Positions 1 through 9,522 of a stretch of DNA of 64,000 nucleotides are shown one piece after another. The DNA lies in NCBI GenBank assembly GCA_922989275.2, contig OV277857.1, positions 6,076,001 through 6,140,000 on the forward strand, given 5' to 3'. A program made the translations under genes and the position numbers. Numbering within the stretch: the stretch's first letter is position 1; each line of letters starts with the position of its first letter. The notes beneath the pieces are model-generated. The model had not been told where the DNA came from. It did no database searches and saw nothing but the letters and a program-made list of their open reading frames with translations. This DNA comes from Gari tellinella. Lineage: Eukaryota; Mollusca; Bivalvia; Cardiida; Psammobiidae.

Positions 1-90
1 CTGTATATAGCCATAAAGAGACTGGATTAATCATTACATTGTAAAGTGGAATTGACCATTTGAAGTTTCAGGGAGGAACTACCCAGTTAA
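1..90 (+). mobile_element. PB-beta1 element, 3' end only
   Basis: The stretch ending AGTTTCAGGGAGGAACTACC and a terminal TTAA at 87-90 matches the right end of the 251-bp PB-beta1 family (compare 8230-8297). The hairpin core lies outside the window or is lost. The match is diverged but collinear. Confidence 0.6.
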
Positions 91-112
91 TATACCTTGT
101 AGCATTCAGTAA

Positions 113-352
113 TACAGTAAAGCCTCTATAACAACCACTAAAAAGAAGGCTAACTGATTGTATAAAAGACAGGTGACAGCTTAAAGCAAGGTGACAGTAA
201 AACAGAAAGCTCCTTCAGGAGCTTTCTGTTTTACAGTCACCTTGCCTTAAGCAGTCACCTGTCTTTTTACAGTCACCTTGCTTTAAGCAGTCACCTGTCT
301 TAAACACCAAGTAATTTACCAAATTAAATGTTCGTAATACAGAGGTTTAAAT
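113..352. mobile_element. Tig-alpha MITE with duplicated right arm
   Basis: A TA at 113-114 is followed by CAGTAAAGCCTCTATAAC, the family's terminal repeat; the right end AGAGGTTT is decayed. The core is an alpha1 hairpin centred near 210-232 (GAAAGCTCC and its complement). The right arm (CAGTCACCTTGC, TTAAGCAGTCACCTGTC) occurs twice in a row between about 232 and 300, so the hairpin is asymmetric. TA target and CAGT ends suggest a Tigger/pogo-type origin. Confidence 0.8.
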
Positions 353-856
353 ATAGAAGTATTTGTCAACAGAGAACAGTCTTTGACATTTCATAATTGA
401 CTGACTTTTCACAGTGTTACTAAACATTTCTCTTGTTATCACAGGTATATTGGTCATCTCAACCCGCACTAAGTACTGGTCAGTCAGTAAGTTGGTCAAC
501 TCTGGGCGCACTGACCAACATATCGGCTTTTCTAGTTCAGCCTGGGTTACTATAGGTCAGTTAGTAGTACAGACTGAGGCAGAGTGGGTCAACTGGCCGG
601 AGAGAGGGTAAACAGTGTCTGGTCTATTGGTCAGGTGACAAAGATAGCTTGACCAACTAGTACACAGGGTACATTATATATATCACAAGGACTTCATTTT
701 ACATCGGAGTTTGTCAGTTAGTCAATAATGGGACAACCCATTCTTGACCCCAATCTGTGCTGTAATACAGCTGAATTTGTGTTACCTTATTGTCTCCTGG
801 AGAATAAAATGGACTACTCCAGTTGAAAATTTAAATCTTAGCCTTAATGTGCCCAT
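353..856. other. Unique stretch, no gene recognised
   Basis: A 65-codon frame on the plus strand (414-611) has no recognisable motif or splice context. Several GGTCAGT/ACTGACC words recur between 470 and 650 but form no clear array. I see no MITE hairpin here. Confidence 0.5.
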
Positions 857-1051
857 TTAACCCTTTACCCCATAGCCTGTTTCTACTTTTGGAGATAGGT
901 GACCACTTAAATCAGGCTGAAAGTAAAGCAGAATGCACATTCTGCCTTACTTTTAGCCTGCTTTAAGCTTACATCTGCATGGTATAGAAAATATTTCTTA
1001 TGGTACATATTTATGAAGCGTACAAGGTGTATTTATGGGGTAATGGGTTAA
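857..1051 (+). mobile_element. PB-alpha MITE, internally shortened
   Basis: Flanked by TTAA at 857-860 and 1048-1051. The L end (ACCCCATAGCCTGTTTCTA) and R end (TATTTATGGGG, TAATGGG) are present. The alpha2 hairpin has a short loop, and the usual SNTGTATAAA..TTCAGTGGAGG segment is deleted, which explains the 195-bp length against about 250. Confidence 0.85.
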
Positions 1052-1089
1052 CTTTTCAGGTTGATTTTTACAAAGTTTGGCAACTGACA

Positions 1090-1147
1090 TACAGTGTAGA
1101 TCCTGTAGGAACACTCTGGTCAGGGTCTACACTGTTTGCATAGGCAT
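1090..1147. repeat. Solo beta-type hairpin, decayed
   Basis: Arms ACAGTGTAGATCCTG and GGTCAGGGTCTACACTGT face each other around a degenerate centre. It lacks TTAA ends. A similar degenerate core lies inside the 1-kb Tigger-like element at 32938-33018. Confidence 0.6.
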
Positions 1148-1161
1148 GTAAAGTATTACTG

Positions 1162-1509
1162 TTAACCCTTTACCCCACAGCTAGTTTCTAGATTTGAAGC
1201 CATGTGATCACTTAAAGCAGGTTGAAAGTAAAGCAGAATGTGCCTTAGGACACATTTTATTCTGCTTTATTTTTAGCCTGCTTTAATCTACCATCTGCTT
1301 AAAGAAATAGAATGTTTTTACATCTGATATAGAATAATTGATATCATAATTATTATACATAGACATATAGTGCATATCATATTCACGACTGTATAAAGTG
1401 GAATTATTTTCTTCAGTAGAAGAATAAATTAAAGGGTCAATGCTTTACTTTCAACAAGCTTTAAGTGGTCACCTGTCTTTGAAACTAGAAACAGACTATG
1501 GGGAAAAGG
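1162..1509 (+). mobile_element. PB-alpha MITE fused to a second, inverted L end
   Basis: The L end starts at TTAA 1162-1165; an alpha2 hairpin and most of the R half follow to about 1433. Then an inverted L half (CTTTAAGTGGTCACCTGTC, AACTAGAAACAG) runs to about 1503 without a hairpin of its own. An AT-rich insertion lies near 1310-1380. The second piece is a truncated neighbour copy. Confidence 0.7.
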
Positions 1510-1898
1510 AAAGAGTTTGGCTTAATTCTTCAAGCTCATTCAGCTGCAAGGAAATTTTGTGCCCAATATTTTATAAGAGTTACCTCCCTTCACCTACATA
1601 CTGTCACAGTACCAATTTCAACACTTGTTTTTCAGTTTCTCCCTAATATAAATATTATTTTTGCAGTAATCAGATACTCAGTAACAAACAGTGTAGACTC
1701 AGTTGAATCACAACTATTCATTTGTAAGAGTCAAAGTTCTTCTAGAAAGTAGTGTCCGCTCAAAGAGGCAAACAGTAACCATACTAACACGTTTTTATGC
1801 TGAAACTTTTATTGACTGTTCTACTTTTGAAAAATGACAAGTTAGTGTTGATTTTAAAGACTGGTTTAAGAAAATGATTAAGAAAAATAGAAGCAAAA
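1510..1898. other. Unique stretch, no gene recognised
   Basis: Two overlapping short frames (68 and 84 codons) run through the preceding repeat and show no domain. Fragments such as AACAGTGTAGACTCAG near 1690 resemble decayed beta arms. Confidence 0.4.
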
Positions 1899-1965
1899 CA
1901 AACAGTGTATACCCTGATCAGAGGGCTCCGCAAGGAGCCCTCTGATCAGGGTATACACTGTTTGC
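1899..1965. repeat. Near-perfect solo beta1 hairpin
   Basis: A 67-bp palindrome with 31-bp arms: it opens CAAACAGTGTATACCC, then TGATCAGAGGGCTCC, and mirrors exactly after a 5-base spacer (GCAAG). No TTAA terminal sequences are visible beside it, so it stands without the PB-beta1 ends. Transcribed, it would form a stable hairpin. Confidence 0.85.
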
Positions 1966-2259
1966 AAAATATACACATTTGATAAGGAGTTTTTTTATGT
2001 ATAATTCATCGGGAGACAGGTTAAGTAAAAGAGGGTCACTTCATGACATAGACATTGGACAGAGAGAAACAGAAGTAGAACTGGCCAAATATAGACACAC
2101 TCAACAAACACAATTTATTGATAGCCTTTAGAAGGTCTCGACTTTCTTATCGCTAAATTAAATGGTCACTTTGTCGTCTTGACATACTTGCACCAGGCTA
2201 CAGGTGCTATTTACTGGTATTCTATAACCCTCTTTTTCAGTCATCATTGTAAATCATTC

Positions 2260-2505
2260 TACAGTAGAACCTCTCTATTACGACCACTAAATTGTGCTAA
2301 ATATCATGTATTTAAGGCAGGTGACAGCTTTGAGCAAGGTAACAGTAAAACAGAAAGCTCCTTTAAGAGCTTTCTGTTTTACTGTTACCTTGCTTTAAGC
2401 TTAGGAGCTTTCTGTTTCACTGTTACCTTGCTTTAAGCTCTCACCTGTCTTTATACAATCAATTAGCCTTCGTTTTAATAGTTGGAATAGAGAGGTTCTA
2501 CTGTA
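2260..2505. mobile_element. Tig-alpha MITE, second copy with duplicated right arm
   Basis: TA at 2260-2261 and 2504-2505 flank matching ends CAGTAGAACCTCTCTAT and ATAGAGAGGTTCTACTG. The alpha1 hairpin reads CAGAAAGCTCC with its mirror. The mirror arm (GAGCTTTCTGTTT to CTTTAAGC) is repeated at about 2368-2403 and 2403-2441, the same kind of defect as in the copy at 113-352. Confidence 0.88.
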
Positions 2506-2564
2506 TATCTAATTGATATAATGTACAAAATGCTGCTTCTTTGTTTAATTTTTAAAAACTAAGT

Positions 2565-2690
2565 AACTCTTGTGGGTTATTAATAGGTTCCCTTGTGGTT
2601 CCTAATAGTAACTTACCAAAACATGAAATTCTGGGTAATTTAATAAATTTTATACTGACCCAAATTAGCAGTGTACACTGCTTCCAAATA
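2565..2690 (+). mobile_element. PB-beta1c element, left half
   Basis: AAGTAACTCTTGTGGGTTA, TCCCTTGTGGTTCC and the following segment match the subfamily seen in full at 55541-55737 (inverted) and at 50475-50645. It ends near an AGCAGTGTACACTGCT remnant where a beta core would lie. Confidence 0.55.
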
Positions 2691-2743
2691 TAAGATTATA
2701 TCTTAAACATGTCCATGGTGTTGCAAGAGTTGAGGAATATAGT

Positions 2744-2871
2744 TGCTTAAAGCAGGCTGAAAACAAAGCAGAAAGATCCTAAAGGAGCTTTCTGCTTTAC
2801 TTTCAGTCTGTTTAATAAGCCACCTGTCTTACATATTTGCACAGGTGGCTGTATAACGGGGTAAGGTTTAA
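2744..2871 (+). mobile_element. PB-alpha-like fragment with alpha1 centre
   Basis: TTGCTTAAAGCAGGCTGAAA leads into CAGAAAGATCCTAAAGGAGC, an alpha1-type centre, while the end AACGGGGTAAGGTTTAA recalls the PB-alpha R end. The L end is missing. Confidence 0.55.
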
Positions 2872-3100
2872 ACAAATTCAGATTGAGCCCAAGCAATTAA
2901 CAGTGCAGTCTGAAGAGGAAGTACCCAACGCAGGGTCTAACACTGTCGACCAATCTTTGTCGACCGTGTTTGTCTATGTCCTTTTTTGTGGACACTAGAA
3001 ACTAAAGACTTAATACAAACAAGATTTAGTTACTGTGACCGCCCATCAAACAGTAAAGGCCAATTATTATGACCAATCAGATTATAAGAAGTTTTATGGG

Positions 3101-3282
3101 CAGGTGACTGCTTAAACTAAGTTGGAAAATTAAGCAGAAAGCTTCTGCAGGCTTAAAGCTGCTACCTGTCTTGTACAAAATCAATAGTCAGTTTAAAGAC
3201 ATATTGCTGCTTAAAGCAGGGTGAAAGTAAAGCAGAAAGCTCCTGCTAGGAGCTTTCTGCTTCACTTTTATGCTGCTCTATT
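3101..3282. repeat. Two adjacent alpha1 hairpins
   Basis: A decayed hairpin (CAGGTGACTGCTTAAAC ... CTGCTACCTGTCTTG, 3101-3172) is followed by a well-preserved one (3208-3278) with centre GCAGAAAGCTCCTGC/TAGGAGCTTTCTGC. Neither has recognisable transposon ends. Confidence 0.7.
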
Positions 3283-3672
3283 CTATGGTTGAACATTAAA
3301 AACATAAATATTATATATCACGGTATTGATGTATTACATAAGTCCAAACTAATTTAGACTGATCTCCCTGCTTTATCATAAAAGTCCGAAATAATAAATT
3401 TGGACTAGCGAACCAGTCCGATATTGGGGAGTGTTACCTATGCATACAGCCTGACCTCATAATTGGCACCTCGCCAGACCGTGGTGAAATAGGTGATGTC
3501 AGCGATGATAAACTCACTGGTCAGGATGTCCCGAGCTGACCTGAGCTCAATCTAGGTCAATGACCGTCTAAATAAATATCGGTCAGATACATGTTCTAAG
3601 GTCAATCTAAGTGGGGTAAAACTGGACCACTCGACATGTCCGATGGTAAATATTTGTGCAATGTTTGACGGT
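3283..3672. other. Unique stretch, no gene recognised
   Basis: GC content is higher between 3440 and 3560. Repeated GGTCA words occur, but I see no hairpin, tRNA-like box or plausible exon. A 63-codon minus frame starting near 3793 overlaps a decayed MITE. Confidence 0.4.
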
Positions 3673-3897
3673 TTAACTCCATTGCTGCAATGAATAATAT
3701 GCGTCTGCTTGCAAAATTGTAGTCTGCAATTCTTTCTTTTTTTCCAAATTTAGAATTTTGACAATGAGGATGGAGAACATTGATGAACGTCAAATAGTTT
3801 GAATCCTGATCAGTCTAATGATTTTTTATTTTGAGTCTGATCTGGATCTATTTGCAAATTCAAATGTATTTCTGATATTGCAATGAAAGGGTTATAA
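3673..3897 (+). mobile_element. PB-beta2 MITE, decayed
   Basis: TTAACTCCATTGCTGC at 3673 parallels the family start TTAACTCTTTGCATGCTG; GTCTGCAATTC and the core CAAATAGTTTGAATCCTGAT with mirror GATCTGGATCTATTTGC remain. The centre is AT-rich and no longer palindromic. The right end is AGGGTTATAA. Confidence 0.6.
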
Positions 3898-3926
3898 ATA
3901 TGCTATCATTTTTACCATAGGCAGGT

Positions 3927-4130
3927 TTAACTCTGTGCATGCTGGGTAATTTTTTCGTCCAAAAATTGTTATCTGCTACTGTTCTATAAATAGAATTTTC
4001 TTATTTTCTTCTCATAATGAGGTCAGAGCATCAAACAGTTTGAATCCTGATGAGATGCCGCGTAACGCGGCATCTCATCAGGATCCAAACTGTTTGCAAA
4101 GGTTATCATGGTTTTACCACTAACATGATA
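3927..4130 (+). mobile_element. PB-beta2 MITE
   Basis: It starts TTAACTCTGTGCATGCTGGG (TTAA 3927-3930). The core at 4032-4097 is a near-perfect palindrome, CAAACAGTTTGAATCC with centre GATGCCGCG/CGCGGCATC. The right end is worn (AACATGATAAC) and lacks an intact TTAA. Confidence 0.8.
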
Positions 4131-4168
4131 ACAGTCAAATTTTCAAATCGGCTAAAAAGCTTTTATAA

Positions 4169-4255
4169 CCTTTACAAACAGGTTGGTTCCAGATGAGATG
4201 CTTTAATTTTGAAGAGTATCTTGGCTTCTCATCAGGCTCCAATCTTTTTCACACC
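4169..4255. repeat. Decayed beta2 hairpin
   Basis: ACAAACAGGTTGGTTCCAGA faces CTTCTCATCAGGCTCCAATC across a degenerate centre. No ends are recognisable. Confidence 0.5.
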
Positions 4256-4287
4256 GCAACTGCATTTTGAAAAGAAATTTACAGAAA

Positions 4288-4491
4288 CAGGGCTGCCATT
4301 TCTCCTTTTTTCCCCAAATCTGCGGATTTTTATTTTAGCAGATTGTAGCTTAAAGCAGACTGAAAGTAAAACAGAATGCGCCTTAAGGTGCATTCTGCTT
4401 TACTTTCAACCTGCTTTAAGTAATCACGCTAAATGTTTTTTTTGAAAAACTGGAAAACAGGATTTTTTATGATCAACTTATGGCAGCCCTG
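4288..4491. mobile_element. hAT-like MITE carrying an alpha2 hairpin
   Basis: The terminal repeats are CAGGGCTGCCATTTCTCC and TTATGGCAGCCCTG. Flanking hexamers CAGAAA (4282-4287) and TAGAAA (4492-4497) look like a target duplication with one change. Inside lies an alpha2 core (4340-4430) with a few bases of PB-alpha flank but neither PB-alpha terminus. A second copy with the same arrangement is at 12018-12244. Confidence 0.8.
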
Positions 4492-4570
4492 TAGAAAATT
4501 CACAATTGACCAAAGAACAGTAGCAGATGACAATTATTGCAGACGACAATAATACTTAACATAACAAGAG

Positions 4571-5029
4571 TTAACCCTCTACCCCATTGCCTGTTTCTAG
4601 TTTCCAAGACACTGGTGAGCACTAAAGCAGGTTGAAGGCATTTTCTGCTTTATTTTTCTACCTACTTTAACCCTTAGCCCGCCAAATAAATTGTCGTCTG
4701 CTATATTTCTAGTCTGCTTCAAGTTTCAAAGTCTTTCAAAGTTGCTCAAAATTGCTGAAAATGTTGTCTGGGTGTCAAACAGCTTGGATCCGGATGAGAC
4801 GCCGAGTTACTCGGCGTCTCATCCGGATCCAACTGTTTGCATATGGAGCTATAGTCGTGAGTGGCAGGCTATGGGTTAAGATACCATCTGCTAGACTTTA
4901 GAAAATATTTCTTTTGATACATATTTATGACTGTATAAGTTGGAACTATTTTCTATAAATTGGATCTATTTTCTTTAGTGGAGGAATAAATTAAATACAC
5001 CAAAAGGCATTTAAGAGGGAAACGGTTAA
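4571..5029 (+). mobile_element. PB-alpha MITE interrupted by PB-beta2b
   Basis: TTAA at 4571-4574 and 5026-5029 bound the element. Its hairpin is reduced (GGCATTTTCTGC). It is split at the TTAA of CCTACTTTAA (4667-4670), where a PB-beta2b copy sits, and resumes with GATACCATCTGCTAG after 4879. A segment near 4945-4975 (GGAACTATTTTC, TGGATCTATTTTC) is duplicated. Confidence 0.88.
4667..4879 (+). mobile_element. PB-beta2b MITE nested in PB-alpha
   Basis: Starts TTAACCCTTAGCCCGCC and ends ATGGGTTAA, with TTAA on both sides. Removing it and one TTAA restores the host's CTTTAAG..ACCATCTGC, so the duplication is exactly TTAA. The beta2 core (4776-4840) has centre GAGACGCCGAG and its mirror. Internal GTCTGCTATAT and GTCTGCTTCAAG words are typical of the family. 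Confidence 0.9.
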
Positions 5030-5084
5030 TTGATGTTGAAGCACAACAGGTGATATATTGTCTTCCTACATCATGCAACTAGGA

Positions 5085-5226
5085 AACAACGGTTTCGGAT
5101 GCCCAGTGTAAAACATTGGACTCTGGTTCATAAAGTCTAATCAGAAGAACTTGGTCGATCTGGTTGGGGATCCAATTTGCCACCCCTGGTATCATTATAA
5201 GTCGAGCACGTTATCACTAAACCATT
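5085..5226 (-). mobile_element. tRNA-derived SINE, degenerate
   Basis: Read on the minus strand, it opens ATGGTTTAGTGATAACGTGC, a recognisable pol III A-box region, and continues GGGTGGCAAATTGGATCCCC where a B box would lie; that B box is disrupted. A body with AGTCCAATGTTTTACACTGG follows. A short TTAATTG occurs on both sides (5026-5032, 5225-5231), possibly by chance. No poly-A tail is visible. Confidence 0.55.
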
Positions 5227-5558
5227 AATTGTCTGTCCATGCTAGTGCTATGATGTTGATAAGTTTCAAATTTTTTTTGTCTGCAATTTTTTTCAAGCTT
5301 TTTTTTGTTCTTTTAAATTTGGGAAACCTTGATATCACTCTAAAAGCGAGCTTATATCTCAGGATCAATCTGTTTAGTCATTTCGATTGCACATCTGCCA
5401 AAAAAGAGAAGAGCCGAGTTAATATCAGAAATTCAGCTGACGACCTTTTCGAAATATGGCATTTGTTGCTGTTTTCAAAGAGTTGTAATACTTTGAAGAT
5501 GAGATATATAAAGTTCGCTGGCATTTGCAAACAAATGTGAACTGTATTGGGTATTCCG

Positions 5559-5782
5559 TTAACTCTTTGCATGCTGGGTAATTTTTTCGTCTGCAAAAAT
5601 TGTCGTCTGCAAATGTTCTAAAAACAGAATTTTCTAAACTTCTTTTAAAAACAGGTTCAGAGTGTCAAACAGTTTGGATCCTGATGAGACGCCGCGTTAC
5701 GCGGCGTCTCATCTGGATCCAAACTGTTTGCAAAGGTAATCACTGCGGCAGTTATATCTGCCACTGGCATGGTAAGAGTTAA
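5559..5782 (+). mobile_element. PB-beta2 MITE, full-length reference copy
   Basis: Both TTAA flanks are intact (5559-5562, 5779-5782); length 224 bp. The left end is TTAACTCTTTGCATGCTGGG, the right end TGGCATGGTAAGAGTTAA. GTCTGCAAAAATTGTCGTCT precedes the core. The core opens CAAACAGTTTGGATCC and has centre GACGCCGCGTTACGCGGCG; it is nearly perfect, with one arm TCTGGATCC against GGATCCTGA. Confidence 0.92.
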
Positions 5783-5867
5783 CGTGCCGTACTATGATCT
5801 GTATGTGCTAAAAAACAATAAAACGAGCAGAAATAACAGTCCAACTTGTATTATGTCATAACTTCCA

Positions 5868-6150
5868 TAGTATACACCTTTTTATACCTTTAATTTAGGA
5901 TTAGTGAAACAAATTTTATGGCTCTTTAATCAATTATTCCCATCTAAGATACTCCTTATTGCACATTTGATTTATTACTCCACTATAGAAAATAGTTCCA
6001 CTTTAAAATATTTACAGGCATGAATATGAAATATTTTTGATAACTTAAAGGAAGCTGAAAGTAAGGCAGAATGTGCCTGATGGTGCATTCTGCTTTTCTA
6101 TTAACCTGCTTTATTTGGTCACCTGTCATCAAAACTTAAGAACAAGTAAA
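5868..6150 (-). mobile_element. PB-alpha MITE, inverted and decayed
   Basis: From 5868 the R half reads TACACCTTTTTATACC and later TTATTACTCCACTATAG. The alpha2 core (about 6052-6115) reads GGCAGAATGTGCC with mirror GGTGCATTCTGC, then TTTGGTCACCTGTC. An extra 80 bases within the R half and no intact TTAA show age. Confidence 0.65.
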
Positions 6151-6670
6151 TGTGCTAAAAGGGGCTTCTTTTAGTTGAGGAATGGATAAAGAAGCATGGA
6201 CATATAGCTAAGATAGGTGTGACAAAAATTGTAGCAAGCTCTTAACCCATTAACTCAAAAGCTGTAAACAATTATCAATGCTTATCTCAATACAAGCTAG
6301 TGGATCAAAGTGTGTCAAAATGAGTCAGTATGAGACTATTTTTGAAGCAGCATAACAGGGCCATTTAGACCTGGAGGTTGCACTGAAATTCCAGCAAACA
6401 CCATAACAATTTCAGAGATCTACTGTACAATTTCTAGTATATAGGTTTGTGAGATGTTGATGCTGGTAAAACTCTGCCACAGCGGTGCATGCAGAGGATG
6501 GCTCCAGAAGCTAATTTACTAGAACAGGTGCTTGTGTGTTCAATGTATTGCATATCAATTAGCCCAAACACCAGGCCCTGCACACGGAGCATGTCACACT
6601 ACCAAAACCTACAGAAGCAGATACTGGAATGAACCCCTACATCATATGTTAAACTCGTTGAGTGCTTACA
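6151..6670. other. Unique stretch, no gene recognised
   Basis: No hairpin, tandem array or open frame beyond 60 codons. Only a short TTAACCCATTAACTC near 6243 recalls a PB-alpha end. Confidence 0.4.
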
Positions 6671-6790
6671 GATAACCCATAACCAAGTATTGAAAATAGT
6701 TGACCAATTAAAGCAGGTTGAAAGTAAAGCAGAATGTGCCTTAAGGCACATTCTGCTTTACTTCAGCCTGCTTTAAACTAGCACTTCTAC
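6671..6790 (+). mobile_element. PB-alpha MITE, L half plus hairpin
   Basis: ATAACCCATAACCAAGTATT is a worn L end; the alpha2 hairpin GCAGAATGTGCC, TTAA, GGCACATTCTGC is intact. The R half is missing after CTTTAAACTAGC. Confidence 0.75.
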
Positions 6791-6812
6791 CAAAACCTAT
6801 AGTAGTGATAGA

Positions 6813-7010
6813 CAGTAAAAACTCGACACTTCAAATTTACTCGCTTAAATCGATTGTACCAGTATTTCATAGGTAGAATTTTAAAAAGTTGATCTTGTTG
6901 AAGTCGTATATATCCTTATTTCAAAGTTAAGATGTAGCATAGCCAGGTTTTAACAGTGAAATAAGGTTATATTTGAACTAACGCGTGTTTGAAGTAACAA
7001 GTTTTTACTG
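6813..7010. mobile_element. Tig-delta-like MITE
   Basis: Ends CAGTAAAAACTCGACACTTC and CTTGTTACTTCAAACACGCG (complement of the right end) are imperfect repeats; TA follows at 7011-7012. The centre AAAGTTAAGATGTAGCATAG, CCAGGTTTTAAC is a worn relative of the delta core AAAACGTGGCTTAGCC at 58592 and 62297. About 198 bp. Confidence 0.65.
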
Positions 7011-7302
7011 TAGAATGAACCCCCTCATCATGTTAACCCATTTATACCTGAATATATATTGCAATGATTTTTCCTTTTGCACTTCAGGAATATTTAATTT
7101 TAGATATACAAAGATGATCTAAAGACACTCATAATAGACGTGTTTGTCCACACATCAGAACATTTCTTTATGAAACAGCAAACAGTGACAATTCAACATC
7201 GTAAAATATGTCCACTGCTGTATATCATATTAATTGTGGCCCCTTTTTGCCCAAATGCTGTTTCTTGTATGTAACTACTGTTTCTTTGACCAGGCTAATT
7301 TT

Positions 7303-7480
7303 CAATTACTCCATACCGGTAAATACACCTTTTTACGCCTTTAATTCATTCCTCTGCTGAAGAAAAACAGGCTGAAAGTAAAGCAGAATGCACCTTATGG
7401 TGCATTCTGCTTTAATTTCAACCTGCTTTAAGTGGTCACTTGTCATCACAACTAAAAACATTAGCTATCGGGTAAAGGGT
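7303..7480 (-). mobile_element. PB-alpha MITE, inverted, internal deletion
   Basis: Starts ATTACTCCATACCGG and TTTTTACGCCTTTAATTC; it jumps from TGAAGAAAA directly into CAGGCTGAAAGTAAAG, losing about 80 bases of the R half. The hairpin and L end (CTATCGGGTAAAGGG) remain. The TTAA flanks are gone. Confidence 0.75.
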
Positions 7481-7715
7481 GAGTTGTAACTTGTTCCTTT
7501 TTAGCAAATTTTTGTTTTCTTATTTGTAGATACTGTATCTTTGACCAGGCTAATATTTTGTTAATCAGGTATTCTCTGTTTGCAGACCATGCTCTTTGTT
7601 TTCATATGATGTTCACTGTTGAGCTTGTTGCTCTCAGGCTCTCTTTTGACCAGCTGTTCACATTTGTGAAAATTACTCTTTGTAAATACATTGTAGCATA
7701 TAAATATATATACCC

Positions 7716-7907
7716 CAGGGCTCCAGATAAGAGGAAGTAAACTGAACAAATTCAAAATGTTCTCACTTATTTCAGTACCAATCCTATGGTGTTACTACTC
7801 ATTAGAATCGTCTCTTCGAGACGATTCTAATGAGTAGTAACACCATAGGATTTAATCCAGAAATAAAGATTTTAGGTTTTGAAAAACTACCCTTATCTGG
7901 AGCCCTG
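7716..7907 (-). mobile_element. hAT-gamma MITE
   Basis: Ends CAGGGCTCCAGATAAG and CTTATCTGGAGCCCTG are perfect 16-bp inverted repeats. TACCC on both sides (7711-7715, 7908-7912) is a probable 5-bp target duplication. The gamma core at about 7786-7850 is a perfect hairpin, CTCATTAGAATCGTCTC, TTC and mirror, in TGGTGTTACTA context. 192 bp. Confidence 0.88.
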
Positions 7908-8046
7908 TACCCTTTTCTCAACAGATGTGTCCTAGGGTGCCTTCTCCTACTTTTCCACTTAAGCATCACACAGGAATATTCCTTTATGCTGCTGAATACA
8001 GGTGGCCACTTGAAACAATATAAAAGCTCTTTTTTTACACCTTACT

Positions 8047-8297
8047 TTAACCCTTTGAACCCTAGTCACGCCTATTGGCGTCCATTGCAAACAGTGTACA
8101 TGTCAATAGTACACTTGTCCTATGCAAACAGTGAAGACCCAGATCAGAGGGCTCCGAAAGGAGCCCTCTGATCAGGGTCTTCACTGTTTGTCATAATTCC
8201 AAACATTGACAAAAACAACCCTTAAAAGTCATAAATGGACTAGATTTAAATGGAAACTGGAATTGTCCATTTAAAGTTTCAGGGAGGAAAGAGTTAA
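8047..8297 (+). mobile_element. PB-beta1 MITE, full length
   Basis: TTAA at 8047-8050 and 8294-8297, 251 bp. Left end TTAACCCTTTGAACCCTAG with CCTATTGGCG; right end AAGTTTCAGGGAGG, AAAGAGTTAA. The core CAAACAGTGAAGACCCAGAT, centre GAGGGCTCC, GAAA, GGAGCCCTC, is a clean hairpin. GTGTACATGTCAATAGTACA forms a smaller palindrome beside it. Confidence 0.92.
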
Positions 8298-8632
8298 CCC
8301 TTTACTTCATATAGCCGGTTTCTAAGACAGGTAACCACTTAAATCAGATTGAAAGTATAAAGCTGCTTTACTTTTAACTTGCTTTAATCCTTTACTCCAT
8401 AGCCTATTTCTAGTTTTGAAGATAGGTGATCACTAAAGCAGATTGAAAGTTAGGCAGAATGTGCCTCAAGGCACATTCTGCTTTACTTTCAACCTGCTTT
8501 AAGCTACCATCTGCTAGGATATAGAACCTTTTTCTTATGGTACATATTCATGAATATATAAATTTGATTTATTTTCTTAAGTGGGTTTAAATTAGAGGTA
8601 TTAAAATGCATATCTATGGAGTAATGGGTTAA
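8294..8632 (+). mobile_element. Two PB-alpha copies end to end, second inside the first
   Basis: An L half with shortened core runs from TTAA 8294 to 8387; a second, near-complete PB-alpha starts at the TTAA in TTGCTTTAATCC (8384-8387) and ends at TTAA 8629-8632. The entry point is the TTAA on the right flank of the first hairpin. The first copy's R half is not found beyond 8632. Confidence 0.85.
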
Positions 8633-9277
8633 GCCAAGTTAACCTTAAATGATCCCACTACCCAAAGCTATCAGTAAGCTGACCTTGGCGTTACGGTCTC
8701 TACCTGGTTTCATTCTCTCTCAGCTGTTTTGTCTGGGATTGAGCTACAGACCACATGAAGCCAATTAGTGCCAGGGTTTCGCAAATAAACACACCCGGCA
8801 ACAGCGGGCGGAACTGACCCCAATTTCCAAGATCTTGGCGTAAATGTAGGTCAAAGATTCTGGTGGACCTACCTCTAGCTAATTTCCTTCTTTTACCATT
8901 TATCCAAACCAAAAATGATGTTTCCTGAACCAAAATCTTCTACCTCTGGTTTCAAGCGGTATATCTCAGTTTTTCATTGAAAATAGTGATCTGAGATAAT
9001 AATAACCTATGGATTTTGATAAAGATGCAGAGGCATATAGCAAAGACACTTGTTCAAATTAAATCAGAACTTAAAAGGATGTTAGTTGTTTACTTGGAAA
9101 TGAAAAGAGTGATTAGCCATGTAGCTATGAAATGTTACCAAGGGGTAGTTACTAGTTTCCAAGATGTTCTGATATAGAGTAAAGTTCTGTTATTAGACCA
9201 CTCATAATTAGCTTTCCTTCCGGCTAGCTAGATAAAAGTATGTCAGAAAACTCCGATACATGAAAGTTTAACCAATT
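8633..9277. other. Unique stretch, no gene recognised
   Basis: A 77-codon minus frame (8700-8933) overlaps a moderately GC-rich part (8690-8850), but it shows no known motif and no convincing splice sites. No repeats seen. Confidence 0.4.
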
Positions 9278-9522
9278 TTAAACCATTCCCCCATAAATAT
9301 GCCTTTTTACGCCTTTATTTAATTCCTTTACAAAAGAAATAGTTCCAATTTATACTTTCACAAATAAAAAACATAAGAAATATTTTCTATATCCTAGCAG
9401 ACTTAAAGCTTAAAGCAGGTTGAAAGTAAAGCAGAATGTGCCTTAAGGCGCATTCTGCTTTACTTTCAATCTGCTTTAAGCGGTCACCTGACTTCAAAAC
9501 TAGAAACTGGCTATGGGATAAT
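9278..9522 (-). mobile_element. PB-alpha MITE, inverted
   Basis: TTAAACCATTCCCCCATAAA opens the R half; TATTTTCTATATCCTAGCAG leads to the alpha2 hairpin (GCAGAATGTGCC, TTAA, GGCGCATTCTGC) and the L end GGCTATGGGATAAT. The right TTAA is lost. Confidence 0.85.

Noticed and set aside
1899..1965. GC-rich hairpins as bacterial-type terminators
   Set aside because: They are repeated MITE cores without a following T run, in animal DNA.
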